Assembly (NCBI GenBank): GCA_017857175.1
Contig: JAFMDS010000016.1
Coordinates: forward strand, 1 to 41,243
Source of the DNA: Candidatus Nanopelagicales bacterium
GTDB lineage: Bacteria; Actinomycetota; Actinomycetes; S36-B12
Direction of reading: 5' to 3'
Length of the DNA stretch: 41,243 bases
Shown: piece by piece, positions 1 through 9,211 of the stretch
How the letters are laid out: the number at the start of each line of letters is the position of its first letter
Position numbering within the stretch: the first letter of the stretch is position 1
Made by a program: the position numbers and the translations under genes
The notes under the pieces: generated by a model
The model's input: only the letters and a program-made list of their open reading frames with translations
Database searches by the model: none
What the model was told of the DNA's origin: nothing

Positions 1-581
1 GTGAGTGACGTCGCACCTTCCAATATCGCTGGAGACATGTGTGCGTCGATGCCATATCTACCTGCAGTTACCTGTGAGCGCGCTGAATGCGCTGGGTCCG
101 TCACGATCGTCGCTGAGCTCCAGTTCAAATCATGAAGCAACGTGGCCACCACAGCAAGTGTGCCAATCGTGTCTGTCCCCGTTGGTTGAGAAATTACATC
201 GGACTCTGGAACTCCAAGACGTTCTAGTTCAGTCTTGGATTTTTCAAATCCTCGTTCAGGGCCAGTAATCATGATCACAGGAGCAACGCCCGCTTCATAC
301 AGTTCCGCGGCATGTAATAGACGCTCATTTTTCGCTGCACGCTGATTTCCCCACGCTCCAGCGGGATCCATCACGACGATGACCTCTGTGTTAGTTCTAT
401 CGTCGATTTGAGAGGTCAGCACAATTTGGGCAGCCGCGGCAATGGGCACCAAAAGCGCGATACTCACTCCGACTGTGAGCAGGAGCGTAAAGATTCGTGC
501 AACTGATATGCCACCGCCAGAACCGATGCGGAAGTATCGATCAACGAATTCATCCTCTCGGGTTGGCTCGGTGACAGACAC
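1..581 (-). CDS. DUF218 (YdcF/SanA/ElyC-like) membrane protein, 3' end cut by window
   Basis: I read this frame by hand. It opens with GTG at 581, has an in-frame TAG just upstream, and stays open to base 1 (193 codons). A hydrophobic segment near residues 25-55 (VARIFTLLLTVGVSIALLVP) should anchor it in the membrane. The following domain has the DUF218 layout: a VIVVMDPAG strand, then NERLLHAAELYEAGVAPVIM, then ITGPERGFEKS, then a GVPESDVI segment and the TDTIGT motif, then IVTDPAHSARS. Family members are linked to envelope or vancomycin-resistance phenotypes and YdcF binds S-adenosylmethionine, but the reaction is not settled. It lies 96 bases downstream of ppdK on the same strand, so cotranscription is possible. 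No clear ribosome binding site was seen (AGGCA abuts the start). The family call is fairly sure; the function is not. Confidence 0.75.
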   Translation of the reverse strand, partial: MSVTEPTREDEFVDRYFRIGSGGGISVARIFTLLLTVGVSIALLVPIAAAAQIVLTSQIDDRTNTEVIVVMDPAGAWGNQRAAKNERLLHAAELYEAGVAPVIMITGPERGFEKSKTELERLGVPESDVISQPTGTDTIGTLAVVATLLHDLNWSSATIVTDPAHSARSQVTAGRYGIDAHMSPAILEGATSL

Positions 582-677
582 TGCCTAATGGTCACACGCG
601 ACTGGCACTTTCTAGCGGCACGACACCGTCCTGAGTGAGGCAGATTGCGTGCGCTTGTGATTGGCATAGTCTCTTGA

Positions 678-3395
678 CTATTGACCTACCAAGACCGTGG
701 CGCGACCCGATTCGAGGCGGGCAATAGGTATGCGAAATGGAGAGCAGGACACATAATCCAAGTCCACTGTGTCAAAAAAATGAATGGAGTCTGGATCACC
801 TCCATGTTCACCGCACACCCCGCACAAAATTCCTGGGCGTGTTAGTCGTCCTGAACTCACCGCCATCCGCACAAGCTCGCCAACGCCACGCACATCAATG
901 GACTCGAATGGAGAGACTGGGAAAATGCCCATGTCCAGATAGGGCGAAAAGAATGCCGCCTCGACATCATCTCGACTGAAGCCCCATGTCGTTTGAGTCA
1001 AATCATTGGTGCCAAATGAGAAGAACTCAGCACTTGTAGCTAGTTCGCCAGCGGTCAAAGCAGCACGGGGCAACTCGATCATGGAGCCGATCGGAAATTT
1101 CAATGTGGACTCGAAACTTCCGGTGACTTGGGATATCACTTTATTAACTTCAACCGTGACGGTCGTGAGCTCATTAATTGAACCGACTAGCGGAATCATA
1201 ATTTCAGGCTGTGGTGAAAAGCCTTCCTGTTCTAGTTCGCACGCGGCCTGAGCAATGGCACGTACTTGCATGGCAAAAAGCCCAGGAAGGACAAGTCCCA
1301 ATCGCACTCCACGAAGCCCAAGCATTGGATTCTGCTCGCTCAATCGATTCACGGCAGCGAGTACCTCTGATTGCGCGTCAACATTGATTCCTTTATTTCT
1401 GCCCAATGCCACTTCCACCGCAAGCTCGGTGCGATCTGGGAGGAATTCGTGGAGTGGCGGGTCAATCAGCCTGATGGTGACAGGTAGGCCATCCATTGCT
1501 CTCAAGACTTCCTTGAAGTCCGATTTCTGTAGGGGCTGCAGTGCCACCAATGCTTGCTCACGATCATCTTGTTCCTGAGCCACAATGAGGTTTTCGATCA
1601 ATTTCCTTCTATCGCCAAGAAACATGTGCTCTGTGCGAAGTAATCCGATTCCCTGCGCACCCATGCGGCGCGCACGTGCAGCATCGGAAGCGTTGTCAGC
1701 GTTGGCGCGAACTTCCATTCGTCGTCGGTCATCAGCATGTTTCATGATCCGGTCGACCGAATGAAGCAACTCAACCGTCTCTGAGTCAACATTGGACAGT
1801 GCAACTTCAAGCCCTTCATCGAAAAGTCGAACAATGGGGCTGTCTGTTACGGGGACAGAACCAAGAAATATCTCGCCTGTGCTCCCGTCAATAGATATCA
1901 CGTCCCCCTCGCGAACAATGTGCCCAGAGTCAGTGGTGAACTGACCATTTTTCACATCAACCAAAAGCTCTTCTACCCCACATACTGCCGTCTTTCCCAT
2001 CCCACGAGCGACAACTGCCGCATGCGATGTCTTGCCTCCACGACTGGTGAGGATGCCTGTGGCTGCGACCATTCCTGCAAGGTCCTCCGGCGTGGTCTCC
2101 CTACGAACCAGGATCACGCTTTCTCCCTTACGAGCACTGGCTACAGCCGCATTAGAAGTGAAGACCACTTGGCCGACAGCGGCTCCGGGGGATGCCCCCG
2201 TTCCCCGCGCTAACACATTGGCATGGCATTCCACTTCAAACTTGGGGAACATCAGTTGGGCAAGTTGTGCACCCGAAACACGGAGCAGTGCTTCGTCCAT
2301 AGAGAGAGAGCCCTCGTCAACCAACGCAATTGCTATTCGGAATGCAGCAGCTGCCGTACGCTTACCTACTCGAGTCTGCAGCATCCATAACTTTCCACGC
2401 TCTACCGTAAATTCAATGTCACACAAATCGCGATAGTGATTTTCTAATGTGGTCATGTTCGCCAAAAGCTCTTTATAAGCATTTGAATCGATCTGTTGCA
2501 AATCGGTTAATGGGAAAGCATTGCGAGCACCTGAAACGACATCCTCTCCTTGTGCATCGGGTAGGTAATCACCATAGACACCTTTTTCACCTGTTGCTGG
2601 ATCGCGAGTGAAGGCAACTCCTGAACCTGAGCCCAATCCGCCGTCTCCCTTTCCTGCGTTACCAAAGACCATCGCCTGGACATTGACCGCTGTGCCAAGG
2701 TCGTGCGGAATGTGCTCCCTGCTCCGATAAACACGCGCCCTTTCCGTGTTCCAGGAATCAAAGACAGCGCGGATTGCGGAATCAAGTTGCTCGCGGGGGT
2801 CCTGCGGGAAATCATGTCCACTGGCTCTCATGATGATGTCTTTGAATTGCACTACTATTTGCTTCATTGCTTGGACACTCAATTGAACATCGGTGGTAAC
2901 ACCTTCACGCACCTTGGCCACATGAATGCGTTCCTCAAAGGGATCGCCCTCAATATTTAACACGGTTTTTCCATACATCTGCAGCAGTCTGCGGTAGGAA
3001 TCCCAGGCGAAATGCTCATTCTGCGATCTCCGAGCCAAACCCAGAACACTGCGATCATTCAAACCGATATTGAGCACCGTTTCCATCATCCCGGGCATCG
3101 AGAATTTCCCTCCCGAGCGCACCGAAACAAGAAGCGGGTCGCTCGATTCTCCGAGTACTCGTCCCATGTCGTGCTCTAATTCTTGTAGGAGCAGTGTTAC
3201 CTGGTCTCTGAGTTCAACGGGCTCATTCCCGGTTGCGAGATAGACCTGACACGCCTGGGTCGTGATGGTGAATCCGGGCGGTACAGGCAAGCCCAAACTA
3301 ACCATTTCGGCGAGGTTGGCACCCTTTCCACCCAATAGATCCGACATGCTGCGATCGCCTTGTGCAAATGAATATGCAAACTTGACGGCTTTCAT
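678..3395 (-). CDS. ppdK: Pyruvate, phosphate dikinase (EC 2.7.9.1)
   Basis: This cytosolic enzyme interconverts pyruvate + ATP + phosphate and PEP + AMP + pyrophosphate, in either the glycolytic or the gluconeogenic direction. The domains are in the family order: an N-terminal ATP-grasp part starting with MSDLLGGKGANLAEM, the swivelling phosphohistidine domain with LTSRGGKTSHAAVVARG (catalytic His at about residue 458), and the C-terminal PEP/pyruvate barrel with GVCGEHGGDP (catalytic Cys at about 861). The predicted length of 905 residues is close to the family's roughly 875. The frame extends 14 codons further upstream, but homologues begin at MKAVKFAYSF, so I start at 3395. It lies 53 bases downstream of dusB on the same strand. 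CAGACT six bases before the ATG is a near-miss to the leaderless pattern seen at other genes here. Confidence 0.95.
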   Translation of the reverse strand: MKAVKFAYSFAQGDRSMSDLLGGKGANLAEMVSLGLPVPPGFTITTQACQVYLATGNEPVELRDQVTLLLQELEHDMGRVLGESSDPLLVSVRSGGKFSMPGMMETVLNIGLNDRSVLGLARRSQNEHFAWDSYRRLLQMYGKTVLNIEGDPFEERIHVAKVREGVTTDVQLSVQAMKQIVVQFKDIIMRASGHDFPQDPREQLDSAIRAVFDSWNTERARVYRSREHIPHDLGTAVNVQAMVFGNAGKGDGGLGSGSGVAFTRDPATGEKGVYGDYLPDAQGEDVVSGARNAFPLTDLQQIDSNAYKELLANMTTLENHYRDLCDIEFTVERGKLWMLQTRVGKRTAAAAFRIAIALVDEGSLSMDEALLRVSGAQLAQLMFPKFEVECHANVLARGTGASPGAAVGQVVFTSNAAVASARKGESVILVRRETTPEDLAGMVAATGILTSRGGKTSHAAVVARGMGKTAVCGVEELLVDVKNGQFTTDSGHIVREGDVISIDGSTGEIFLGSVPVTDSPIVRLFDEGLEVALSNVDSETVELLHSVDRIMKHADDRRRMEVRANADNASDAARARRMGAQGIGLLRTEHMFLGDRRKLIENLIVAQEQDDREQALVALQPLQKSDFKEVLRAMDGLPVTIRLIDPPLHEFLPDRTELAVEVALGRNKGINVDAQSEVLAAVNRLSEQNPMLGLRGVRLGLVLPGLFAMQVRAIAQAACELEQEGFSPQPEIMIPLVGSINELTTVTVEVNKVISQVTGSFESTLKFPIGSMIELPRAALTAGELATSAEFFSFGTNDLTQTTWGFSRDDVEAAFFSPYLDMGIFPVSPFESIDVRGVGELVRMAVSSGRLTRPGILCGVCGEHGGDPDSIHFFDTVDLDYVSCSPFRIPIARLESGRATVLVGQ

Positions 3396-3448
3396 GCTGA
3401 AAGTCTGACACTTCCCAACAGGGTGATGCAGGTTCAATCGGCAATCGA

Positions 3449-4582
3449 CTAGCCACCACTCACAGAAAGCTCCGCCATTGAGATATTGGAACGATCTGCT
3501 GAAGTCAATTCGCAGGTCTCCAACCAGCCATCGGGCAACGCAGGTCTGCGCTCACCTGAAGTGCGACCTCGGGGTCCAGAGCCAACCTCTGAGTTGAAGT
3601 CTTGGTCGGTGTTGATCTGAGACAACAGGGAGTCAAGCTCGGCAAGACTCGTGACGGTTCCCAACGGCTGGCGCACCGTGTGCTGCACCCGAAAGCCTTT
3701 CAGATACCAGGCCATGTGTTTCCTGATATCCCTGCATCCCTTGTGTTCACCATAATCTTCAACCAAGAGTTCCGCATGGCGCCGCAAAGTTGCCAGGACG
3801 ACATCAAGACGCGGCTCTATGGGAATAGGTGCGCCTGTAAACGCCGCATCGAGTTGGGCGAATAACCACGGTCGACCCAGACACCCTCGACCAACAACCA
3901 CGCCATCAGCACCCGTTCGAGCCATCATTTCGAGAGCATCGGCCCCTGTCCAGATATCACCGTTACCAAGGACTGGGGTGTTGAATTGATTCAGATGCGA
4001 CTTAAGTTTGGCGATTGCATCCCAATCTGCTTGACCGCCATACATTTGCGCAGCAGTGCGACCATGTAGGGCAACCCACGCAACACCTGCACGTGCAGCA
4101 CTCTCGCCCGCATCGAGATAGGTCAGATGACGGTCATCGATCCCCTTGCGCATCTTGACCGACACAGGGACCTTGCCATTAGCTGCGTCAACGCAACGCT
4201 CGACTATCTCCTTGAACAGGTCGCGCTTCCATGGCAGAGCACTGCCGCCACCTTTACGTGTCACCTTGGGCACGGGGCAGCCAAAGTTCATGTCGATGTG
4301 ATCAGCCCTGTCTTCGTTGACAATCATTTTCACTGCTTCCGCCATCACTTGCGGATCCACACCGTAGAGTTGGACTGACCGAGGGGATTCATCCTCAGCA
4401 AAAGTCACAAGATCCATGGTGGCTTCATTGCGCTCAATCAGTGCACGGGATGTGACCATCTCAGACACATAGAGCCCTGCACCCTGCTCTCGACAAAGCC
4501 TGCGAAAGGCGCGGTTTGTGATTCCGGCCATTGGGGCCAACACCACGGGCGGATCGATAATCCGCTCTCCTATGCGCAACAT
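3449..4582 (-). CDS. dusB: tRNA-dihydrouridine synthase, DusB type
   Basis: This FMN enzyme reduces uridines in the tRNA D-loop with NADPH. Visible family motifs are VVLAPMAGITNRAFRRLC near the start, YVSEMVTSRAL, MNFGCPVPKV with the catalytic Cys, VSVKMRKGID, the FMN phosphate-binding stretch GNGDIWTGADALEMM, and GADGVVVGRGCLGRPWLF. Its 377 residues include a charged C-terminal tail of about 50 residues that I cannot match to a domain. In several actinobacteria dusB lies near glyS and ppdK, as it does here. The start at 4582 has no convincing Shine-Dalgarno sequence. GAAACT stands six bases upstream, and the twelve bases ACTTGGCACATG around the start recur at the start of the I42 gene at 40975, so it may be leaderless. 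Confidence 0.93.
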   Translation of the reverse strand: MLRIGERIIDPPVVLAPMAGITNRAFRRLCREQGAGLYVSEMVTSRALIERNEATMDLVTFAEDESPRSVQLYGVDPQVMAEAVKMIVNEDRADHIDMNFGCPVPKVTRKGGGSALPWKRDLFKEIVERCVDAANGKVPVSVKMRKGIDDRHLTYLDAGESAARAGVAWVALHGRTAAQMYGGQADWDAIAKLKSHLNQFNTPVLGNGDIWTGADALEMMARTGADGVVVGRGCLGRPWLFAQLDAAFTGAPIPIEPRLDVVLATLRRHAELLVEDYGEHKGCRDIRKHMAWYLKGFRVQHTVRQPLGTVTSLAELDSLLSQINTDQDFNSEVGSGPRGRTSGERRPALPDGWLETCELTSADRSNISMAELSVSGG

Positions 4583-4634
4583 GTGCCAAGTTTCGCATGT
4601 CCTTTTTTAGATTTATCAACTCGTACGGCAGACT

Positions 4635-4670
4635 CTGATTCCATCACATGAAAAATATGTGGCGTATCAG
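4635..4670. promoter_or_regulatory. Two-step imperfect dyad upstream of the MFS efflux gene
   Basis: The pattern CTGAT-N5-CACAT-N7-ATGTG-N4-ATCAG is centred near 4653 in the 107-base gap between divergent dusB and the MFS gene. Ten base pairs are symmetric, with a one-base offset between the inner and outer arms. The position suits an operator controlling the efflux pump. No regulator gene lies next to it, and no such operator consensus is known to me, so this is inference. Confidence 0.35.
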
Positions 4671-4689
4671 GACCGGATGAGGGAGAAAC

Positions 4690-6339
4690 ATGTCTGAGGC
4701 ACCGCTCCACACGGTTATTCTCGAGGGTAAGCGTCGTTGGGTTGCCTTAGTATTCCTCGCGCTCGGTGTTGCCATGATCATTCTCGATGCAACGATCGTG
4801 AACGTCGCAATCCCGACCATGGTCACCGACCTTGGCCTGACAACCAACGATGCCGAGTGGATCAACGCCGCATACTCCCTCACCTTCGCATCCCTTCTCA
4901 TCTTCTTTGGCCGCATGGCTGACCGATTTGGTCGCAAACTGCTGTTTGTCATTGGTGTCATCATTTTTTCTCTCGCAAGTGCACTCGTTGCAGTTTCTGA
5001 CACATCCATCACCCTGATCGGTGCCCGAGCGCTACAGGGAATCGGTGGGGCAATGATTTTGCCCGCATCGTTATCTGTCATTAACGCAGTATTCGTTGGC
5101 AAATCGCGCGCAGTCGCATTTGCGGTCTGGGGCGGAACGATCGGTGGCATGGCTGCCATGGGGCCACTCGTTGGGGGCTGGCTGACCACCTATGCCTCAT
5201 GGCATTGGGCATTCCTCATCAACGTTCCCATTGGAGTCATTGTCATCATTGGCGTGTTGATTGTTGTCCCTGAAACGCGCGATGTTCTGGGCCGCAAGGG
5301 CTTCGACATTCCCGGCACACTAATGATCACCCTAGGTTTGGTCGGTATTGTCTTCGCGGTTATTGAGGGACAACGTTACGGATGGATCAGACCAATTGCT
5401 GATTTCAAAATAGGTAATTGGACTTGGCCATCAGATTCCATTTCAGTTGTTCTTGTCTCCGGAATTTTTGGCATCGTCGCTCTCATACTCATGCTGATCA
5501 TTGAGAAAAGAAGAATTACAGCAAATAAAATCGTCATTCTTGACCTGCGCCTTTTCCGCATCAAAAGTTTTGGTGCCGGTAATGCGGTTGCGCTTGTTGT
5601 CAGCCTCGGTGAATTTGGCTTGCTCTTTGCCATTCCCCTGTTCCTACAAGCAACTCGAGGCTATGACGCACTTCAAACCGGTTTCATCCTGCTTGCCCTA
5701 GCCATTGGTTCATTTGTTGCATCCGGCGCGGGCGCGCCACTGTCACAACGACTTGGACCGGTCCGAGTCCTGCAAATCGGTATGGTTTTAGAGGTCATCG
5801 GCATTATTGGCCTCGGGATCATCATCTCCACGGAAATCACGGGTTGGGGCATGGCGCCATGGCTATTCCTCTACGGCATGGGTGTTGGTTTCGCCACCGC
5901 CCAACTCACAGGCGTCATCCTTTCCGAGGTGCCCGTGTCCGACTCAGGTCAGGCAAGTGCTGTGCAATCCACCGCGCGCCAGGTTGGCGCCGCCATTGGC
6001 ACGGCGATCATTGGAACAACGCTTCTCATTGGCCTCGGATCAACGGCGGGCCACTTGGAAGACCGCGGAATCCCTGCGGCTGAGGCCCAACAGGTGAGCG
6101 ACGCAGTTGCTAACAGCGCTGGGCAGGCAATTCCTGGTTTGGCTGCGCAACCCGATGGTGACGTCCTCGAAGCGGGGGCAGCCGATGGCTTTGTCACAGC
6201 AATTAAATCTGTCTCGGTCGTTGCCGGACTGTTCGTGTTTCTCGGACTACTGCTGAGTTTCATGATTCCGCGAAATGCGGCACGCATTGAGTCAGAAGGC
6301 TATGAGCCACCAGAGACAAAGCAGACGACAGACGTGTGA
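4690..6339 (+). CDS. MFS multidrug efflux transporter, DHA2 (14-TM EmrB/QacA) family
   Basis: This is a proton-driven drug exporter of the cytoplasmic membrane. The DHA2 signature is visible in TM1 (FLALGVAMIILDATIVNVAI), followed by DAEWINAAYSLTF, the loop 2-3 motif GRMADRFGRK, and GALQGIG-like motif C (RALQGIGGAMILPASLSVI). Hydrophobic segments fit fourteen helices, and the length of 549 is typical. A good ribosome binding site (GAGGGAG) precedes the ATG at 4690. The C-terminal 20 residues are polar and cytoplasmic. It is transcribed away from dusB and convergently with glyS. The dyad at 4635-4670 is the only candidate regulatory site. Substrates cannot be read from the sequence. Confidence 0.9.
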   Translation: MSEAPLHTVILEGKRRWVALVFLALGVAMIILDATIVNVAIPTMVTDLGLTTNDAEWINAAYSLTFASLLIFFGRMADRFGRKLLFVIGVIIFSLASALVAVSDTSITLIGARALQGIGGAMILPASLSVINAVFVGKSRAVAFAVWGGTIGGMAAMGPLVGGWLTTYASWHWAFLINVPIGVIVIIGVLIVVPETRDVLGRKGFDIPGTLMITLGLVGIVFAVIEGQRYGWIRPIADFKIGNWTWPSDSISVVLVSGIFGIVALILMLIIEKRRITANKIVILDLRLFRIKSFGAGNAVALVVSLGEFGLLFAIPLFLQATRGYDALQTGFILLALAIGSFVASGAGAPLSQRLGPVRVLQIGMVLEVIGIIGLGIIISTEITGWGMAPWLFLYGMGVGFATAQLTGVILSEVPVSDSGQASAVQSTARQVGAAIGTAIIGTTLLIGLGSTAGHLEDRGIPAAEAQQVSDAVANSAGQAIPGLAAQPDGDVLEAGAADGFVTAIKSVSVVAGLFVFLGLLLSFMIPRNAARIESEGYEPPETKQTTDV

Positions 6340-6358
6340 TCGTGCAGGCGCTAACTTT

Positions 6359-7738
6359 TTAGCAGAGCGGAAGGCGCTCGCTTAGCCAACCTGTGAGTGA
6401 GTCAAGGCTGATGCGCTCCTGTCCCATGGTGTCGCGATCGCGCACGGTCACCGCTTGATCATCGAGTGTGTCAAAGTCCACCGTGATGCAGTAGGGCGTA
6501 CCAATTTCATCCTGTCTGCGGTAGCGCCGGCCGATCGCTCCTGCGTCATCAAAGTCAATATTCCAACGTTTGCGCAAATCCTGGGCAAGATCTTTGGCCT
6601 TGGGAGTCAGATCAGCGTTACGCGAAAGCGGAAGAACAGCGGCTTTCACCGGTGCGAGCCGTGGATCAAAACGAAGGACCGTGCGCTTGTCCACCCCACC
6701 CTTGGAATTAGGTGCTTCGTCTTCGTCGTAGGCATCCAGCATGAATGCCAAGACTGCGCGAGTCAGACCCGCGGCCGGTTCAATGACGTAGGGCGTCCAT
6801 CGCTCCCCACTTTCCTGATCGAAGTAACTCAGGTCAGTTCCCGAGTGCTCCGAGTGGGTTTTAAGATCGAAGTCAGTGCGGTTAGCAACGCCTTCGAGCT
6901 CGGCAAACTCACTTCCTGCAAACTTGAAGCGGTACTCAATATCAACGGTTCGCTTTGAATAATGACTGAGTTTTTCTTTCGGATGCTCAAACCTGCGCAT
7001 ATTCTCAGGGTTAAGACCTAAATCAACATACCAATTCCAACGCTGCTCAAGCCAGTAGTCATGCCATTCTTCATCACTACCCGGTTTAACAAAGAATTCC
7101 ATTTCCATCTGCTCAAATTCGCGGGTGCGGAAAATAAAATTGCCCGGCGTGATTTCGTTTCGAAAACTCTTGCCTGTTTGACCGATACCAAATGGTGGCT
7201 TCTTGCGTGCTGCTGTCATCACATTGAGGTAGTTGACGAATATGCCCTGCGCGGTCTCTGGACGCAGGTAGTGAACTGCACCGGCGTCTTCAACAGCACC
7301 AATTGAGGTGCGCAACATGCCATTGAAATCACGCGGCTCGGTGAACTGGCCCTTGGTGCCGCAATTGGCACAGTTGAGTCCCGCAAGTCCGTCAGCAGGT
7401 TCCTTGCCATCGTGTTTTTCTGCGTAAGCCTCTAACAGTTGGTCTGCGCGGTAGCGCTTATGGCAATGCTTGCACTCGGTAAGTGGGTCAACAAATGCGT
7501 TGACGTGGCCAGATGCTTCCCAGACTTGAGGGGCGAGGATCACACTCGAGTCAAGGCCTACGACATCATCGCGCTGGCGGACCATGGCCTGCCACCATTG
7601 GCGGCGCACATTTTCCTTGAGCTCCACGCCATTGGGGCCGTAATCCCATGCCGAGCGAGTGCCTCCATAGATTTCTGATGAAGGAAAAACAAATCCACGG
7701 CGCTTGGCAAGGTTTACGACTGCATCAACACGATCCAT
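6359..7738 (-). CDS. glyS: Glycyl-tRNA synthetase, dimeric class II type
   Basis: It charges tRNA-Gly with glycine. This is the single-chain alpha2 type: the N-terminus [19 protein letters not shown] and [12 protein letters not shown] are diagnostic. Class II motif 2 is visible as [20 protein letters not shown], and motif 3 as [15 protein letters not shown]. Two Cys pairs (CKHC and CANC) in the insertion after motif 1 could hold zinc. The length of 459 matches actinobacterial enzymes. It lies 32 bases downstream of the phosphoribosyltransferase gene, but TAGACT six bases before the ATG and the lack of a Shine-Dalgarno sequence suggest its own leaderless promoter. glyS beside zur/uppS is the usual actinobacterial arrangement; here a few genes intervene. 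Confidence 0.96.
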   Translation of the reverse strand: MDRVDAVVNLAKRRGFVFPSSEIYGGTRSAWDYGPNGVELKENVRRQWWQAMVRQRDDVVGLDSSVILAPQVWEASGHVNAFVDPLTECKHCHKRYRADQLLEAYAEKHDGKEPADGLAGLNCANCGTKGQFTEPRDFNGMLRTSIGAVEDAGAVHYLRPETAQGIFVNYLNVMTAARKKPPFGIGQTGKSFRNEITPGNFIFRTREFEQMEMEFFVKPGSDEEWHDYWLEQRWNWYVDLGLNPENMRRFEHPKEKLSHYSKRTVDIEYRFKFAGSEFAELEGVANRTDFDLKTHSEHSGTDLSYFDQESGERWTPYVIEPAAGLTRAVLAFMLDAYDEDEAPNSKGGVDKRTVLRFDPRLAPVKAAVLPLSRNADLTPKAKDLAQDLRKRWNIDFDDAGAIGRRYRRQDEIGTPYCITVDFDTLDDQAVTVRDRDTMGQERISLDSLTGWLSERLPLC

Positions 7739-7744
7739 GCGGGC

Positions 7745-7750
7745 AGTCTA
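7745..7750 (-). promoter_or_regulatory. Candidate -10 element of leaderless glyS
   Basis: TAGACT on the minus strand ends exactly six bases before the glyS ATG (7738), so transcription would start at or next to the A of the start codon. No Shine-Dalgarno sequence is present between them. No good -35 element was seen. Confidence 0.45.
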
Positions 7751-7770
7751 TTGCGCCGAGGTCTGTGCGT

Positions 7771-8298
7771 TTATTCCTGCTGACTTTGGAGTTCACGCTG
7801 CGCAAGCAGTGCCTGAGCCTCTACAACCGAGATCAGGTCGAAATCATCAAAATGCCACGCAAGCGATCGAGCGCCGAGCGGAGCCTGCACGGTAAGAATC
7901 AGTTCATAGGCAAATTGCAGTTGATTCACTGCCGTCTTGGGACACACCGGAACGGCCAACACGATTTTCGCTGCTCCCACACTTTTCAGCCATCGGGCAA
8001 CACTGAGTGCCGCGGTTCCAGTTTCAACGCCGTCATCAACAACGATAACGGTCCTACCGTCAAACTGCGACGAATCAACTTCGGTCGAAACCACCACGCC
8101 AGATTCATCCCGCATAACTTCGATCGGTGCGATATTCAACCGACCATGCGCGCTCTCTATGCCCAAGAGCACGGGAACGCCATTGGGCAAGATGGGCGCA
8201 AAGACAACTTCTCCTGAAAGTTTTGCAAAATCCGCATCACTGTCCAGGACAGCTGCCAGTTCAATACCTGCATCAAATAGATTGGCAAATCGACTCAT
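7771..8298 (-). CDS. Phosphoribosyltransferase-fold protein
   Basis: The PRPP-binding motif of type I phosphoribosyltransferases is clear in TVIVVDDGVETGTAALSVA (two acidic residues, then the GVETGT phosphate loop). The upstream half has the usual hood-strand layout with PILPNGVPVLLGIESA, though the short Pro-Asn-Gly-Val loop replaces the common RGG sequence. The protein has 175 residues, with no signal peptide or membrane segment. Relatives are annotated only as phosphoribosyltransferase, and the base substrate cannot be deduced. Its start overlaps the stop of the ABM-like gene by four bases (ATGA type), so the two are translationally coupled. Confidence 0.75.
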   Translation of the reverse strand: MSRFANLFDAGIELAAVLDSDADFAKLSGEVVFAPILPNGVPVLLGIESAHGRLNIAPIEVMRDESGVVVSTEVDSSQFDGRTVIVVDDGVETGTAALSVARWLKSVGAAKIVLAVPVCPKTAVNQLQFAYELILTVQAPLGARSLAWHFDDFDLISVVEAQALLAQRELQSQQE

Positions 8299-8723
8299 TG
8301 ATTGCCACGCTCAAAAGTAAAGGCATCCGTGGCCAATGAAGTCTGGTAATCCGTACGCCCGCCATCCGTGAGGCGAACCACCACTTCGGTTGTGACTGAT
8401 GACTCGGCATCGGCTCTCTCGAGTGCGTGCCGTGAAAGGAATGGGATCACCTGTGCCTTTACCTCGAAATTACTCAAGGCTTTGCGGTAATGACCCACGC
8501 TGATCCAGCGACTGATCACGACGAACCTGCTCGCGCTGTCCATCGATTGACCAATATCAATGAATTCGCACCCTGCGTTCGACTCCAACAACCCCAGAAG
8601 TCCACTGAGTTGGGAGAGAAAATCAACTGGCTTCACCTCGAGTGAGGTCAGCTGGGTTGTTACTAGAATGGGCGTTGCACTCTCGGACATGAAATCCGGC
8701 ACGTTAATGTCAGCAGTGCTCAC
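8295..8723 (-). CDS. Small ABM-like (antibiotic biosynthesis monooxygenase fold) protein
   Basis: The 142-residue soluble protein carries a ferredoxin-like dimeric alpha-beta barrel pattern: ILVTTQLTSLEVKP, then FLSQLSGLLGLLESNAGCEF, then RFVVISRWISVGHYRKAL. This resembles ABM/Dabb domains (xxSRWxSxxxYRxAL), but no catalytic residues can be named. The tail (TTEVVVRLTDGG onward) is polar. The GTG start at 8723 has no Shine-Dalgarno sequence; TACGTT six bases upstream suggests a leaderless transcript that also carries the coupled phosphoribosyltransferase gene. It is divergent from the DUF6703-like gene, with 45 bases between starts. Confidence 0.6.
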   Translation of the reverse strand: MSTADINVPDFMSESATPILVTTQLTSLEVKPVDFLSQLSGLLGLLESNAGCEFIDIGQSMDSASRFVVISRWISVGHYRKALSNFEVKAQVIPFLSRHALERADAESSVTTEVVVRLTDGGRTDYQTSLATDAFTFERGNQ

Positions 8724-8729
8724 TCAATA

Positions 8730-8735
8730 AACGTA
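8730..8735 (-). promoter_or_regulatory. Candidate -10 element of the leaderless ABM-like gene
   Basis: TACGTT on the minus strand is separated by six bases (TATTGA) from the GTG start at 8723. There is no Shine-Dalgarno sequence. The -35 region is weak. Confidence 0.45.
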
Positions 8736-8768
8736 ACGCAGCATTGAACACCGGCGGTCAGGGGTCAC

Positions 8769-9188
8769 ATGTCCAGCGACAACAAAAAGAATAAGAATCC
8801 AGGTGTTCGTGGACCCAAGGGCCCGAATTTCCATGGTCAAGCTCAAGGGAACCCACCACCCAAAAAACCCACTCCACCCAATAGGTTCTCGTCCAACCCC
8901 CGCAGAGCAGCATTTGAGCGCAAGAGTTTCCCCCTGATCGCCCAAATGACCGCGATGCCTCGGTGGCTTCTCGTTGTCGCCATAGGTTCCTCATTACTGC
9001 TTGGTTTGGTGCTGACCGGTCCCGTTGCTTGGCTTGGCGCGTTCTTCCTTCTACTCGTGGCCGCATTCTTGGGGTGGCTGCTGGCCCTGTCTTGGCCGCT
9101 GCTCAATCGAGGCCGTCAATTTCTTCGACTCGTTATCGTCCTGGCCCTGATTGGCCTTGCTTTCCTGAAGGTCACCGGACAATTCTAA
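8769..9188 (+). CDS. Small membrane protein, DUF6703-like
   Basis: The 139-residue protein has a basic, proline- and asparagine-rich cytoplasmic head (about residues 1-45), then RRAAFERKSFPLIAQMTAMPRWLL and three hydrophobic helices (about 65-82, 85-108 and 118-135), including FLGWLLALSWPLLNRGRQFLR. This matches the actinobacterial DUF6703 pattern as I remember it. No function is known. The start is preceded by AGGGG four bases before the ATG. It sits just upstream of the zinc operon on the same strand, but znuA has its own promoter. Confidence 0.65.
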   Translation: MSSDNKKNKNPGVRGPKGPNFHGQAQGNPPPKKPTPPNRFSSNPRRAAFERKSFPLIAQMTAMPRWLLVVAIGSSLLLGLVLTGPVAWLGAFFLLLVAAFLGWLLALSWPLLNRGRQFLRLVIVLALIGLAFLKVTGQF

Positions 9189-9211
9189 ATTGATCTTAGG
9201 TACTACCGAAC

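Noticed and set aside
666-681. ATAGTC-TCTT-GACTAT hairpin at the ppdK stop codon
   Set aside because: Only six base pairs, A+T-rich and no T-run, too weak to call a terminator.
4644-5189. 181-codon minus-strand open frame opposite the MFS gene
   Set aside because: Low-complexity Met/Thr/Ala/Arg composition typical of the antisense of a membrane protein; no domain or ribosome binding site.
6350-6363. GCTAA-CTTT-TTAGC hairpin between the MFS gene and glyS
   Set aside because: A five-base-pair stem with the T-run inside the loop and arm is not a convincing terminator.
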